Assembly (NCBI GenBank): GCA_013285685.1 | Contig: JABDHD010000037.1 | Location: 1-34,108, forward strand | Length of the DNA: 34,108 nt | Direction of reading: 5' to 3' | Origin: Bacteroidota bacterium | Lineage (GTDB): Bacteria > Bacteroidota > Bacteroidia > Sphingobacteriales > Sphingobacteriaceae | Shown: positions 7,729 to 15,707 of the stretch, piece after piece | How the letters are laid out: each line of letters opens with the position of its first letter | How positions within the stretch are numbered: position 1 is the first letter of the stretch | Notes under the pieces: generated by a model | Told to the model about the DNA's origin: nothing | Databases searched by the model: none | The model's input: only the letters and a program-made list of their open reading frames with translations | Translations under genes and position numbers: made by a program

Positions 7729-8802
7729 TTATGCAGCCGTAAAAATAGTGATCATCACGAGTAACGAAATGCACACTAAAAATGAAAGGAAGTACATCAG
7801 ATACATTCCTATCATTTTGAAAATGGTACGCCAGCGGCTCCGATGGTAAACTACCCTCAGCGACTTATAGACATACCAAAGGATGGCGATCACCGCCGCA
7901 AAGGCCAGCCAGCCGTTAAATGTTTTCCAGGTGGCCGGAACAATAAATTCGACCAGGAGAATTATGGATAAAAAAAGAAATATAAAGCAATGCAGATGGA
8001 ACGCATATATCAGGTGTTCAACGTAAAACTTTTTACTTCGATAAAACGTCACCATCAGGATCAGCGCAAATAAAGGCAGCAGTAAAAACATCATTTTTGG
8101 GAAATTGTGCTTTAGGCTGTCTTCTATCGTCTCTACCAGGTCTATCTTTTGTGTGTTTATCGCAAATGCCTTTTGGTTATAGTATCGCTCGAACCAGCCA
8201 TCGCGTTTTGCCTCCGGAAGTTTTTGCTGATTGGCCATGTACTCCTCATAAGTGGTGTCCGATGTTGATGGATTAACAACGTGCTTATTTTCTTCGGCCC
8301 TTTGCCTTGCTTTTCTTGAGGTGTCAATTACCCAATGGTTGTTCTCCATTTTATACCCGCCGTCGAGATAAAGCTCGTTTATCGACTTTTTTTTCGCTTG
8401 CGCGGAGAGATATGGGGTATGATTAATTTGGTCAGCTGCTTTCGCAATCTCTTTTAGGGAACCAGGCGGTTGATTGATTTGAACGGGGCCGCTTTTTTGC
8501 TGAAATACCAGTAAAAAATAAACCAGGCTGATAAAGATGTACATCTTAACCGGGTGCAGGTATTGCGCCCGCCTGCCCGCCATATATTCATTGGTTAAGT
8601 AGCCCGGTTTAAAAAGCAAGGGCTTTAGAGTGTGAAAAAACTGGTGGTCGAAATGAAAGTAATCGCTGATGGCATGGTTCATCATGTGGCCAAAGGTTTC
8701 CTTTATTTCCAGGTTCTCCTGGCCGCAAACATGGCAATATTTGCCCTGCAGCGCGGCGCCGCAGTTTAAACAATCATTTTCGTGCCGGTAGTGTTTTTTC
8801 AT
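7729..8802 (-). CDS. DUF3667 domain membrane protein with zinc ribbon
   Basis: This is a 357-residue membrane protein of unknown function, common in Bacteroidota. The N-terminus carries a zinc ribbon, C-x2-C...C-x2-C (Cys11, 14, 23, 26), then the conserved DYFHFDHQFFHTLKPLLFKPGYLTNEYMAGRR segment of DUF3667. One hydrophobic helix follows at about 86-101 (MYIFISLVYFLLVF). A soluble, charged stretch of about 130 residues comes next, then three or four helices in the C-terminal third (about 238-357). The zinc ribbon probably faces the cytoplasm. It is 16 bp downstream of the transporter gene on the same strand, so the two may be cotranscribed. No enzymatic motif is visible. Confidence 0.85.
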   Translation of the reverse strand: MKKHYRHENDCLNCGAALQGKYCHVCGQENLEIKETFGHMMNHAISDYFHFDHQFFHTLKPLLFKPGYLTNEYMAGRRAQYLHPVKMYIFISLVYFLLVFQQKSGPVQINQPPGSLKEIAKAADQINHTPYLSAQAKKKSINELYLDGGYKMENNHWVIDTSRKARQRAEENKHVVNPSTSDTTYEEYMANQQKLPEAKRDGWFERYYNQKAFAINTQKIDLVETIEDSLKHNFPKMMFLLLPLFALILMVTFYRSKKFYVEHLIYAFHLHCFIFLFLSIILLVEFIVPATWKTFNGWLAFAAVIAILWYVYKSLRVVYHRSRWRTIFKMIGMYLMYFLSFLVCISLLVMITIFTAA

Positions 8803-8818
8803 TATTTAGTTCAACGTA

Positions 8819-10078
8819 TTATACTTTTTGAATGGCGTGTTTTAACGCCGCATTGTGTTTATACCTGAAGACAAATGGAAAAACTACGGCGATGGCAAGT
8901 GCGTAGGCCGCAAATGAGAGCCAGATGCCATGCCAGTTTTTACTGTGATCGGGAAGGAGGAAGAATTTATCGATGATGATGCCGCTGCTTAGGCTTCCAA
9001 ATAAAGCGCCGAAGCCGTTTACCATCATCATGAATAATCCCTGGGCGCTCCCTCTAATTTCGGGTGGCGTTTGTGTTTCGACGAACAGAGACCCTGAGAT
9101 ATTAAAGAAATCGAACGCCATACCATAAACTATACAGGATAAAATGATCATCCAAAGGCCGCCGGCCGGATCGCCAATGGCGAAAAGCCCAAAACGCAAT
9201 ACCCAGGCCAGCATACTGATGAGCATCACGTTTTTTATTCCGAATCGTTTGAGAAAAAACGGAATCGCCAAAATAAAGAGCGTTTCTGAAGCCTGCGATA
9301 TAGAAATAATAGCTGCGGGGTGCGTTACAGCGAATGTGCCTTTGTAAGCAGGCACGCTTTTAAAATCGCCCAAAAAAACATCGCCATAGGCATTTGTAAG
9401 TTGAAGAGCCGCACCCAATAGCATAGAGAAAATAAAGAAAACCGCAAATCTTGGGGTTTTAAACAAGGAAAAGGCATTTAAACCCAATGCATCAATAAAT
9501 GATTTTTTCTTTGTTTTATGCGAAAGGGGTGGGCACTTTGGAAGTGTAAAAGCATACAAGCCGAGTATTAACGCAACAGTTGAAGCGATATAAAACTGAT
9601 TTGACGACGATTCGTTGTTTGTCCATGTCACCATCCATGTTGCCGCGATGAATCCGATCGTTCCGATTGTGCGTATCGGGGGAAACATCGTCACAACATC
9701 CTGATTATTGTTTTTAAGGGCGGTATAAGCAACTGTGATAGAGAGTGAAATGGTGGGCATATAAAACAGCATGTTTAAAAGCATCACCCAAAAGAAAATG
9801 GTAGGGTCTTTGACAAGCGGCAGGCAAAACAGTACCATTGCGCCCAGAATATGCATGATTCCATACAGTCTCTCGGCGTTGATTACCCTGTCAACAAGTA
9901 TGCCGGATAAAGCCGGCATAAAAATGGCGGAGACGCCCATGGTAGAAAAAATGGCCGAAAACTGCGTTGCCGTGCCCATTTTATTGTCGAACCAATAATG
10001 AGCGATGGTTAAAAGCCACGATCCCCATATAAAATACTGCATGAAGTTCATTATGATCAAACGCAACTTAATGCTCAT
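8819..10078 (-). CDS. NupG-type nucleoside:H+ symporter (MFS)
   Basis: This is an inner-membrane major facilitator of 419 residues with about 12 predicted helices, the usual size. The N-terminus MNFMQYFIWGSWLLTI and the region PAIISISQASETLFILAIPFFLKRFGIK match the NupG/XapB nucleoside permease family, which imports nucleosides with protons. The conserved loop-type motif AAL..LPALSGILVDR after helix 2 is present as MPALSGILVDRVINAERL. The C-terminal half retains FVETQTPPEIRGSAQGLFM. The DUF3667 gene follows after 16 bp. Exact substrate is not provable from the sequence; other members of this subgroup transport sugars or sugar-like compounds. The 168 bp upstream (10079-10246) contain no recognisable -7 box. 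Confidence 0.85.
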   Translation of the reverse strand: MSIKLRLIIMNFMQYFIWGSWLLTIAHYWFDNKMGTATQFSAIFSTMGVSAIFMPALSGILVDRVINAERLYGIMHILGAMVLFCLPLVKDPTIFFWVMLLNMLFYMPTISLSITVAYTALKNNNQDVVTMFPPIRTIGTIGFIAATWMVTWTNNESSSNQFYIASTVALILGLYAFTLPKCPPLSHKTKKKSFIDALGLNAFSLFKTPRFAVFFIFSMLLGAALQLTNAYGDVFLGDFKSVPAYKGTFAVTHPAAIISISQASETLFILAIPFFLKRFGIKNVMLISMLAWVLRFGLFAIGDPAGGLWMIILSCIVYGMAFDFFNISGSLFVETQTPPEIRGSAQGLFMMMVNGFGALFGSLSSGIIIDKFFLLPDHSKNWHGIWLSFAAYALAIAVVFPFVFRYKHNAALKHAIQKV

Positions 10079-10222
10079 AAGGCTGTGATTTAAGTAAGAG
10101 AGTTACCCGCATTCATATTCGTCGGGAAAATAAGGAATTAAATATGAAATCTGAAGCGTAAGGAAAAATTGATGGGATATAAATTATAAGCCAAAATCAC
10201 AAATCCGAAATCGAAATTCCGA

Positions 10223-10240
10223 TCCCGATAACTATCGGGA
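10223..10240. terminator. Tight hairpin downstream of the bifunctional nuclease gene
   Basis: TCCCGATA (10223-10230) and TATCGGGA (10233-10240) form a perfect 8-bp stem with a 2-nt loop, 7 bp beyond the stop of the minus-strand operon. TCCCGATA...TATCGGGA palindromes recur between genes in related genomes, as I recall. No good T-run follows, so termination is plausible rather than certain. Flanking ATCCGAAAT-type words are short direct repeats. Confidence 0.55.
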
Positions 10241-10246
10241 CCGAAA

Positions 10247-10855
10247 TCAAGAAGCCTTCCGCTTGTTCAGTTCATCGCGGATCTTGGCGGCTTTTTCGTA
10301 TGATTCTTCCGCCAGGGCTTCCTGCAGCCTGGTTTTAAGCTCATCAACGCTGAGCGAATTATATCCGCCGGCCGGTGAAACTATTTTTTCCTCGGGCGCA
10401 TCGTTGATGTTTTCCAGGTAAACAAAATCATTTCCTTCGATCACAATCCCGGCAGTAGACAGGATAAACTCGTAAGTATAGATGGGACAGTCGAATCTGA
10501 CTGCTATTGCAATGGCGTCGGAAGTGCGGGCATCGATCTCTACGGTTCTTTTTCCGTCAAAACACATTAGTTTTGAATAAAAAATACCGTCGACCAGGTT
10601 ATAGATAATGATTTCCTGTACGGTGATATGATAGGCCTGGGCGAAGCTTTTAAACAGGTCATGGGTCAGTGGCCTGCTGGGCGTCATTTTTTCTATTTCG
10701 ATGGCGATGGCCTGTGCTTCGAATGCGCCGATAATGATCGGGAGCCTGCGGCGGCCGCTAACTTCCCCTAAAACCAGGGCATAGGCGCCGGATTGTGTTT
10801 GGCTGTAGGATAAGCCAACAATATCCAGCTTTATTTTTTTCATGTCGTTACCCAT
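10247..10855 (-). CDS. Bifunctional nuclease family protein (DUF151 plus UVR motif)
   Basis: This is a 202-residue protein with the DUF151 bifunctional nuclease domain at about residues 6-135 (LVLGEVSGRRRLPIIIGAFEAQAIAIE, then SRPLTHDLF and DARTSDAIAIAVRFDCPI). A C-terminal UvrB/UvrC-interaction helix pair follows at about 166-200 (SVDELKTRLQEALAEESYEKAAKIRDEL). Plant members have been reported to have RNase and DNase activity; the role in bacteria is unclear, and the UVR motif suggests contact with a partner protein. It is last in an apparent etfB-etfA operon, 14 bp after etfA. Start MGND is supported by spacing; an internal Met at residue 5 is an alternative. Confidence 0.88.
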   Translation of the reverse strand: MGNDMKKIKLDIVGLSYSQTQSGAYALVLGEVSGRRRLPIIIGAFEAQAIAIEIEKMTPSRPLTHDLFKSFAQAYHITVQEIIIYNLVDGIFYSKLMCFDGKRTVEIDARTSDAIAIAVRFDCPIYTYEFILSTAGIVIEGNDFVYLENINDAPEEKIVSPAGGYNSLSVDELKTRLQEALAEESYEKAAKIRDELNKRKAS

Positions 10856-10869
10856 CTCAACAGATCCTT

Positions 10870-11847
10870 TTATGCCGAAGCTTTATATTCCTTTATTGCC
10901 GAAATTAGTTTTGGTACAACTTCAAATGCGTCGCCTACAATGCCGTAATCCGCCACTTTGAAAAATGGCGCCTCTGCATCTTTATTTATCACAACGATCA
11001 CCTTTGACGAACTTACACCCGCAAGGTGCTGTATGGCGCCTGAAATTCCTATTGCAATATACAAATTTGGACTGACTGCAATACCTGTTTGCCCAACATG
11101 TTCGCTGTGGGGGCGCCATCCGGCATCTGACACGGGCTTTGAGCAGGCCAGCGCAGCGCCAAGCAGATCAGCTAATTCTTCAACCATACCCCAATTTTCA
11201 GGCCCTTTAAGCCCCCTGCCTCCCGATACGACAATATCGGCATCCGGCAGCGAAACTTTATCGGTTGAACGCACGATTTCTTTGATAATTGACGTCAGGT
11301 CAGATTGCTTTATGTCAGCATTAAAATCCTCCAACTTTGCCGCGGTATTAGTTTCAACAACCTTATAGGAATTGGGAATAAGCGAGATAACCTTTTTAGC
11401 CGAAGTGAGCTCAACCCTTGCAAAAGCCTTACCTGAGAAAGCGGTTTTTTTGACGATAAATTTGCCGCCGGCTTGCTCCGGTAACGAAACAACCCCATCG
11501 GCTACGCCTGCTTCCAGTTTAACCCCGATGCGCGGCGCCAGGCCCCTGCCCGAAAAAGAATTGGACAGTACAACAACATCGGCGCCTTCTTTTTTGGCGG
11601 CTTCGGCAATTACCGATGCGTAAGCCTGGTTGACAAAGTTTTTTAACTTGTCGTTCGAAACGTTCAGCACTTTTTCAGCGCCGTATTTTCCAAGTAAATT
11701 CAAGTCGTCCTTGCTTACATTCCCAATGGAGATAGCGGTTAACGAAGTGTTATTTTGATCGGCAATGGCGCGGGCGTAGGAAACCACCTCAAAGGTTGAT
11801 TTTTTGAATTTCCCGTCGGCATTTTCCGTGTAGACTAAAACAGGCAT
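10870..11847 (-). CDS. etfA: Electron transfer flavoprotein subunit alpha
   Basis: EtfA holds the FAD of the ETF heterodimer, which carries electrons from acyl-CoA dehydrogenases to the quinone pool. The 325-residue protein is normal length. The N-terminal alpha/beta domain (about 1-190) precedes the FAD-binding C-terminal domain with GGRGLKGPENW, the ligand-binding SKPVSDAGWRPHSEHVGQTG stretch, and YIAIGISGAIQHLAG, all characteristic. It follows etfB after 28 bp and precedes the bifunctional nuclease gene by 14 bp on the same strand, giving a three-gene unit. No anomalies seen. Confidence 0.96.
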   Translation of the reverse strand: MPVLVYTENADGKFKKSTFEVVSYARAIADQNNTSLTAISIGNVSKDDLNLLGKYGAEKVLNVSNDKLKNFVNQAYASVIAEAAKKEGADVVVLSNSFSGRGLAPRIGVKLEAGVADGVVSLPEQAGGKFIVKKTAFSGKAFARVELTSAKKVISLIPNSYKVVETNTAAKLEDFNADIKQSDLTSIIKEIVRSTDKVSLPDADIVVSGGRGLKGPENWGMVEELADLLGAALACSKPVSDAGWRPHSEHVGQTGIAVSPNLYIAIGISGAIQHLAGVSSSKVIVVINKDAEAPFFKVADYGIVGDAFEVVPKLISAIKEYKASA

Positions 11848-11875
11848 ATTGGTTTATAAAATCGTAGCTAATAAA

Positions 11876-12613
11876 TTAAATCACCCTGGCTTCTTCATGC
11901 AATAATGTTACCAGCTTTGCAACATCATCGGCGGGCACCAGTTTTACCTGCCCGCGGGGGGCCGGTGTTTCATAACTCAGCACTTCCGAAAATGTTTTTA
12001 CTTCGGCAGGCTCAATAACCACTAATGGTTTTGTACGTGCGGACATTATGCCGCGCATATTGGGTATTTTTGGTTCGGCAACGCCCTCGGCACAGCCGGC
12101 CACAATCGGCAAAGGCATTTCCAGGACTTCCTTGCCGCCTTCAATTTCACGCTCCACGGTTACCTTGCTGCCGTTTATGTCGAGTTTCTTAATAATGGAA
12201 ACTGACGGAATATCCAGCAATTCGCCCAGCATAGCGGCAACTTTCGAGCCGTTATAATCAATGGACTCGCGGCCGGTTAATACCAGGTCGCATGGATTTG
12301 CTTTCACATATTGCGCAATTTGGTAAGCAACAAACCAGGCATCGTGCGGTTTGGCATTTACGCGCACGGCATCTGTCGCACCAATTGCAAGCGCTTTGCG
12401 GATGGTGGGTTCGGTGTTAATTTCACCAACGTTGATCACCGTTACCGATCCATTACCGCCGTCGGTTAGCTCAATAGCACGCGCAAGTGCAATTTCGTCG
12501 TAAGGATTGAGGATAAATTGTACCCCGGCAGTATTAAATTGCGTGTTATTATCAGTAAAAGTTATTTTTGTGGTGGTATCAGGTACGTTACTTATGCAAA
12601 CCAGTATCTTCAT
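11876..12613 (-). CDS. etfB: Electron transfer flavoprotein subunit beta
   Basis: EtfB is the AMP-binding partner of EtfA in the soluble electron transfer flavoprotein that links fatty acid and amino acid oxidation to respiration. The 245-residue product has the family start MKILVCISNVPDTTTKI, the NPYDEIALARAIEL segment and GRESIDYNGSKVAAMLGELL, the equivalent of the AMP-binding GRQAIDGD-type loop. It is the first gene of the minus-strand etfB-etfA-nuclease unit. The 101-bp gap to the divergent TPR gene should hold both promoters; TAAATTTG read on the minus strand at 12692-12685 is a candidate -7 box for etfB. Confidence 0.95.
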   Translation of the reverse strand: MKILVCISNVPDTTTKITFTDNNTQFNTAGVQFILNPYDEIALARAIELTDGGNGSVTVINVGEINTEPTIRKALAIGATDAVRVNAKPHDAWFVAYQIAQYVKANPCDLVLTGRESIDYNGSKVAAMLGELLDIPSVSIIKKLDINGSKVTVEREIEGGKEVLEMPLPIVAGCAEGVAEPKIPNMRGIMSARTKPLVVIEPAEVKTFSEVLSYETPAPRGQVKLVPADDVAKLVTLLHEEARVI

Positions 12614-12654
12614 TGGAACGTGTTGTTAAAATAAAACCAAGCTATTAGCTGTCG

Positions 12655-12682
12655 TTGATTGCTGATCACACCAATAGATTTG
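12655..12682 (+). promoter_or_regulatory. Bacteroidota-type promoter for the TPR gene
   Basis: TTG at 12655-12657, a 17-bp spacer, then TAGATTTG at 12675-12682 match the TTG/TAnnTTTG pattern. The start codon lies 32 bp downstream. A minus-strand -7 match (12685-12692) sits almost on top of it, so this promoter and that of etfB may interfere. Confidence 0.55.
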
Positions 12683-12714
12683 TGCAAATTTAATTAAAAA
12701 AGATAGACTTTAAA

Positions 12715-13035
12715 ATGCAGGTAAACAGATTAGAAAAACTGCTTGAATTTATAAAGAACGAGCCAAACGACCCGTTTTTAAAATATGCGCTTGCAACGGA
12801 ATACCTGCGGCTTAACCAAACCGGAAAAGCCCTGGGATATTACGAGGACCTGGCCAGTAACCATGCCGATTACACCGGCACCTATTATCATCTCGGAAAG
12901 CTTTACGAAGCGCTGGGCCGCCGGGATGATGCGGTGAATACGTATGAAACTGGAATGAAAATAACACGCGAGAAACGGGATAATCATGCTTATTCGGAGC
13001 TGCAGGCCGTTTATGACGAATTGATGGACGATTAG
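12715..13035 (+). CDS. Small tetratricopeptide repeat protein
   Basis: This is a 106-residue, mostly helical cytoplasmic protein built of about two and a half TPR units: PNDPFLKYALATEYLRLNQTGKALGYYEDL, then YTGTYYHLGKLYEALGRRDDAVNTYETGM, plus a capping helix. It has no signal peptide or enzymatic domain. Such short TPR proteins act as scaffolds for protein-protein contacts. It stands alone between the divergent etf operon and the chromate transporter gene, whose promoter region is filled by a repeat that begins at this gene's stop codon. Partner unknown. Confidence 0.85.
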   Translation: MQVNRLEKLLEFIKNEPNDPFLKYALATEYLRLNQTGKALGYYEDLASNHADYTGTYYHLGKLYEALGRRDDAVNTYETGMKITREKRDNHAYSELQAVYDELMDD

Positions 13036-13148
13036 TTCATTGGTTCATTGGTTGTAACAAGGATATAATGGATGTATTTTTAATACGTTAGTAATTTTTG
13101 AACTAAACATGCCGCTTGCAGTACCAATGAAATAATGAACGAATGAAC
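13035..13148. repeat. TTCATTGGT inverted repeat between TPR gene and chrA
   Basis: GTTCATTGGTTCATTGGT (13035-13052) is reflected by ACCAATGAAATAATGAACGAATGAAC-type sequence at 13123-13148, with a spacer of about 70 bp. The repeat touches the TPR stop codon on one side and ends two bases before the chrA ATG on the other. Confidence 0.5.
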
Positions 13149-13150
13149 CG

Positions 13151-14350
13151 ATGAAAAAACGCCAGCTACTATTTATCCGCGATGTGATCATCTATACGTT
13201 TACGGCCTTTGGCGGGCCGCAGGCGCATATTGCCGTTTTGCTGCGCGAGTTTGTAGAGAAAAGGCGCTATGTTACCGAGGAGGAACTAATCGAGCTGAAT
13301 GCCCTTGCGCAGCTTTTGCCCGGGCCGTCGTCTACCCAAACGCTGGTGGGTATTGCATGGAAAGTCGGAAAATTGCGGCTTGCTATTATTGCTTTTTTGA
13401 TATGGATGCTGCCGTCAGCAGCCATTATGTGCTTAGCGGCAATAAGTTATAAGGAATTTGCCGGGCAAACCAAGTTTACCCACGTTTTACGGTTTGTACA
13501 GCCGGTAGCCGTCGGCATTGTGGCTTATGCCACTTATACTTTTGCCAATAGGTTTTTAAAGACCAGGGTTAGCACAATGCTCGCGATCGGCTCACTCGTC
13601 GCAACGCTCATTCTACAGAGCGCCTATGCATTCCCGCTGCTGATAATGATGGGCGGCATGATTTCGTCGGCGCTTGAGACGCAACCGCAGGAAAGCGCTT
13701 TACGCGTGAGCTTATTTGCAAACGTAAACCCCAATAAGGTGACTTATTTTATTGGTATCCTGTTGTTTTTTGCTGCCTTAGGCGCAATTGTAAAACAAAC
13801 TTCGCCGTTTAGTTTACCTATCCGCTTATTCGAAAACTTTTACCGCAACGGCATACTGATATTTGGCGGGGGCCAGGTGTTAGTGCCTTTGTTTTATACC
13901 GAGTTTGTGCAGGTAAAGCATTACTTAAGCGGTTCAGAGTTTCTTTCGGGCTATGCCTTACAACAAATATTGCCCGGACCGACCTTTTCATTCTCTTCGT
14001 TTTTGGGCGGATTGAGCATGGGGAATAAAGGTCACGGCATTTGGGGCCAGATCGCCGGCAGCGCCGTTGCCGTTATCGGGCTGAATACGCCGGGCCTCAT
14101 CCTCATCTTGTTTATCGTGCCTTTTTGGGAAGATTTAAAAAAGATAACGATGATCAAAAACTCACTTAGCGGGATAAATGCCGTAGCGGTGGGTTTTATG
14201 GCGACGGCGCTTATCCTGCTCACCAAACCCTTCGGCTTGCACTGGATGGCCTACGTGGTAATGGCCGTTACTTTTTTGCTGCTAAACTTTACCAAAATAA
14301 AAGCGCCGGTCATCATAGTTTTAGGCGTGGCTTTAGGCCTTATTTTTTGA
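13151..14350 (+). CDS. chrA: Chromate transporter, ChrA family (two-domain)
   Basis: This is an inner-membrane protein of the CHR superfamily, which exports chromate using the membrane potential; some members have other anion substrates. The 399 residues contain two homologous halves. The first has FGGPQAH (20-26) and LPGPSSTQ (56-63), the second FGGGQVLVP (238-246) and LPGPTFSF (274-281), the duplicated signatures of long-chain ChrA. About 10-12 hydrophobic helices are visible. The ATG at 13151 follows the repeat at 13035-13148. The methyltransferase gene starts 10 bp after the stop, so the two are likely cotranscribed. Actual chromate resistance is an inference. Confidence 0.9.
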   Translation: MKKRQLLFIRDVIIYTFTAFGGPQAHIAVLLREFVEKRRYVTEEELIELNALAQLLPGPSSTQTLVGIAWKVGKLRLAIIAFLIWMLPSAAIMCLAAISYKEFAGQTKFTHVLRFVQPVAVGIVAYATYTFANRFLKTRVSTMLAIGSLVATLILQSAYAFPLLIMMGGMISSALETQPQESALRVSLFANVNPNKVTYFIGILLFFAALGAIVKQTSPFSLPIRLFENFYRNGILIFGGGQVLVPLFYTEFVQVKHYLSGSEFLSGYALQQILPGPTFSFSSFLGGLSMGNKGHGIWGQIAGSAVAVIGLNTPGLILILFIVPFWEDLKKITMIKNSLSGINAVAVGFMATALILLTKPFGLHWMAYVVMAVTFLLLNFTKIKAPVIIVLGVALGLIF

Positions 14351-14360
14351 AAGTTTAATT

Positions 14361-15323
14361 GTGGCTGACAAAAATACAAAAGGGCCTAAACCGGGCAATT
14401 TAGAATTGGAAAGGGGCATTTCCGAACTACGGGCTGATATTGAGATCATTGAGAAAAATCACTCACTTTACGACGAAAAAAACTTTAGCAGCCGGGCCGA
14501 CGTAATCGATGACCTCGAATTCCACATTATTGAACGGATTGATGGCTTTTCTCAAAATCTATGTCACGCCCTGGAACTTGCTGACCTAAAACGGGATGCG
14601 GAGCGGATAAAGCTTCAGTTGGAAAAAATTAATATAGACTTGTTTGGGCGACTTCGCGCAAAGATACAAATGGGTGGGTGCAGAAGAGCGGCGTTCAGGG
14701 ATATGATTGAGGAATTTGTTGGTGACAGTTTAAAAGAAAGCGCAAATCAAGCTACAATAGGTTATGATAACCTTGATGTGTTTATGGACGGCTTGTTCCC
14801 GATTGCAACACTTCCCGAAGAAACAAGAGCAAGAGAACCCGAAATGGTTTTTTACCAAAAGACACCGGCCAGGATCATTTTCGAGCTGGTGGACAAAGCT
14901 AATTTCAGCAAAGGAGATGTTTTTTATGACTTAGGGTCAGGACTGGGGCAGGTTGGCATATTGGTGAACCTGCTCAGCGGGTTTACAACCAAAGGGATTG
15001 AATTTGAGCCGGCTTATTGCAATTATGCAAAAGCTTATGCCAGGCAGCTAAACCTGCCTGATGTGCAGTTTATAAATGCTGACGCCCGTGAAGCGGACTA
15101 TTCAGACGGGACGGTATTTTTCATGTACACACCGTTTGAAGGCCGGATGCTGGATGACGTGTTGAAAAAATTGCAGATAGCCTCGAAAGGACGAGAAATT
15201 TGGCTTTTTACCTATGGGCCGTGTTCTTTTCAGGTTGGCAAACAAAGTTGGTTAAAATGTGAGAAACCAGAAGAAATTACAATCTATGGGCTGGCCATGT
15301 TTAGTAATAAAATTATCAAATAA
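14361..15323 (+). CDS. SAM-dependent methyltransferase with N-terminal helical domain (Dot1-like fold)
   Basis: This is a predicted class I methyltransferase of 320 residues. Residues about 14-135 are helical and charged, probably coiled coil, and match nothing I can name. Residues about 160-310 form the Rossmann domain: motif I DLGSGLGQVG (190-199), the acidic loop GIEFEP (212-217), NADARE (239-244) and FFMYTPFEG (253-261). The motif I and neighbouring pattern resemble the DOT1 histone methylase family, which in bacteria modifies unknown targets. The start is GTG at 14361, 10 bp after chrA; no better in-frame start precedes the conserved part. Target unknown; small molecules, proteins or lipids are all possible. 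Confidence 0.75.
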   Translation: MADKNTKGPKPGNLELERGISELRADIEIIEKNHSLYDEKNFSSRADVIDDLEFHIIERIDGFSQNLCHALELADLKRDAERIKLQLEKINIDLFGRLRAKIQMGGCRRAAFRDMIEEFVGDSLKESANQATIGYDNLDVFMDGLFPIATLPEETRAREPEMVFYQKTPARIIFELVDKANFSKGDVFYDLGSGLGQVGILVNLLSGFTTKGIEFEPAYCNYAKAYARQLNLPDVQFINADAREADYSDGTVFFMYTPFEGRMLDDVLKKLQIASKGREIWLFTYGPCSFQVGKQSWLKCEKPEEITIYGLAMFSNKIIK

Positions 15324-15327
15324 AAAA

Positions 15328-15573
15328 TCAGCCATTTCTATCCCATTCATTTCTGAACTTTTTGATTTGATTTTCAAATTTATCACCCTCATGTTCATTT
15401 AAAACACCAAAAAAATCAGACGGCTTCTTTGTTGATGAAGTCGACAAAGGAATATTTTGCGCCTCTTCTTCTATAAAAAAAAGGCAATACACTTTTTTAC
15501 CTAAATAACTTTTCGGCAATGTTACCGGTAATTCAAAATTCTCGTTTTCTGGAATGAGTGTTTGCAAAATCAT
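15328..15573 (-). CDS. Small hypothetical protein, antitoxin-like
   Basis: This is an 81-residue acidic protein. The N-terminal third (ELPVTLPKSYLGKKVYCLFF) resembles the short beta-rich LP..LxGKKV pattern of Bacteroidota type II antitoxins. The C-terminal third (SDFFGVLNEHEGDKFENQIKKFRNEWDR) resembles the toxin-wrapping tail of VapB-like antitoxins. No toxin gene follows: downstream on this strand it runs 4 bp from the end of the convergent methyltransferase gene. It is thus either an orphan antitoxin or an unrelated small protein. ATG at 15573 fits. Coding potential is moderately supported by the sensible amino acid composition and domain-like layout. Confidence 0.55.
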   Translation of the reverse strand: MILQTLIPENENFELPVTLPKSYLGKKVYCLFFIEEEAQNIPLSTSSTKKPSDFFGVLNEHEGDKFENQIKKFRNEWDRNG

Positions 15574-15602
15574 TACTTTAATAGCAAATCTTCTGTAAAA
15601 AT

Positions 15603-15698
15603 TTGTAGAGATCGCAATATTTTGCGTCTCCTGTAATAGTCCAACATGTGTCTAAAATGCTGAAATTTCGTTTCGAGACGCAATGTATTGCTCTACAA
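15603..15698. repeat. GAGACGCAAT inverted repeat downstream of dnaB
   Basis: The left arm (15603-15630, TTGTAGAGATCGCAATAT then TTTGCGTCTC) is the approximate reverse complement of the right arm (15675-15698, GAGACGCAATGTATTGCTCTACAA), with 44 bp between. This TTGTAGAGACGCAAT palindrome is a widespread intergenic repeat type in Bacteroidota and cyanobacteria, as I recall. It lies just past the dnaB stop on the minus strand and may act as terminator. Confidence 0.65.
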
Positions 15699-15707
15699 TT
15701 TTACGCC

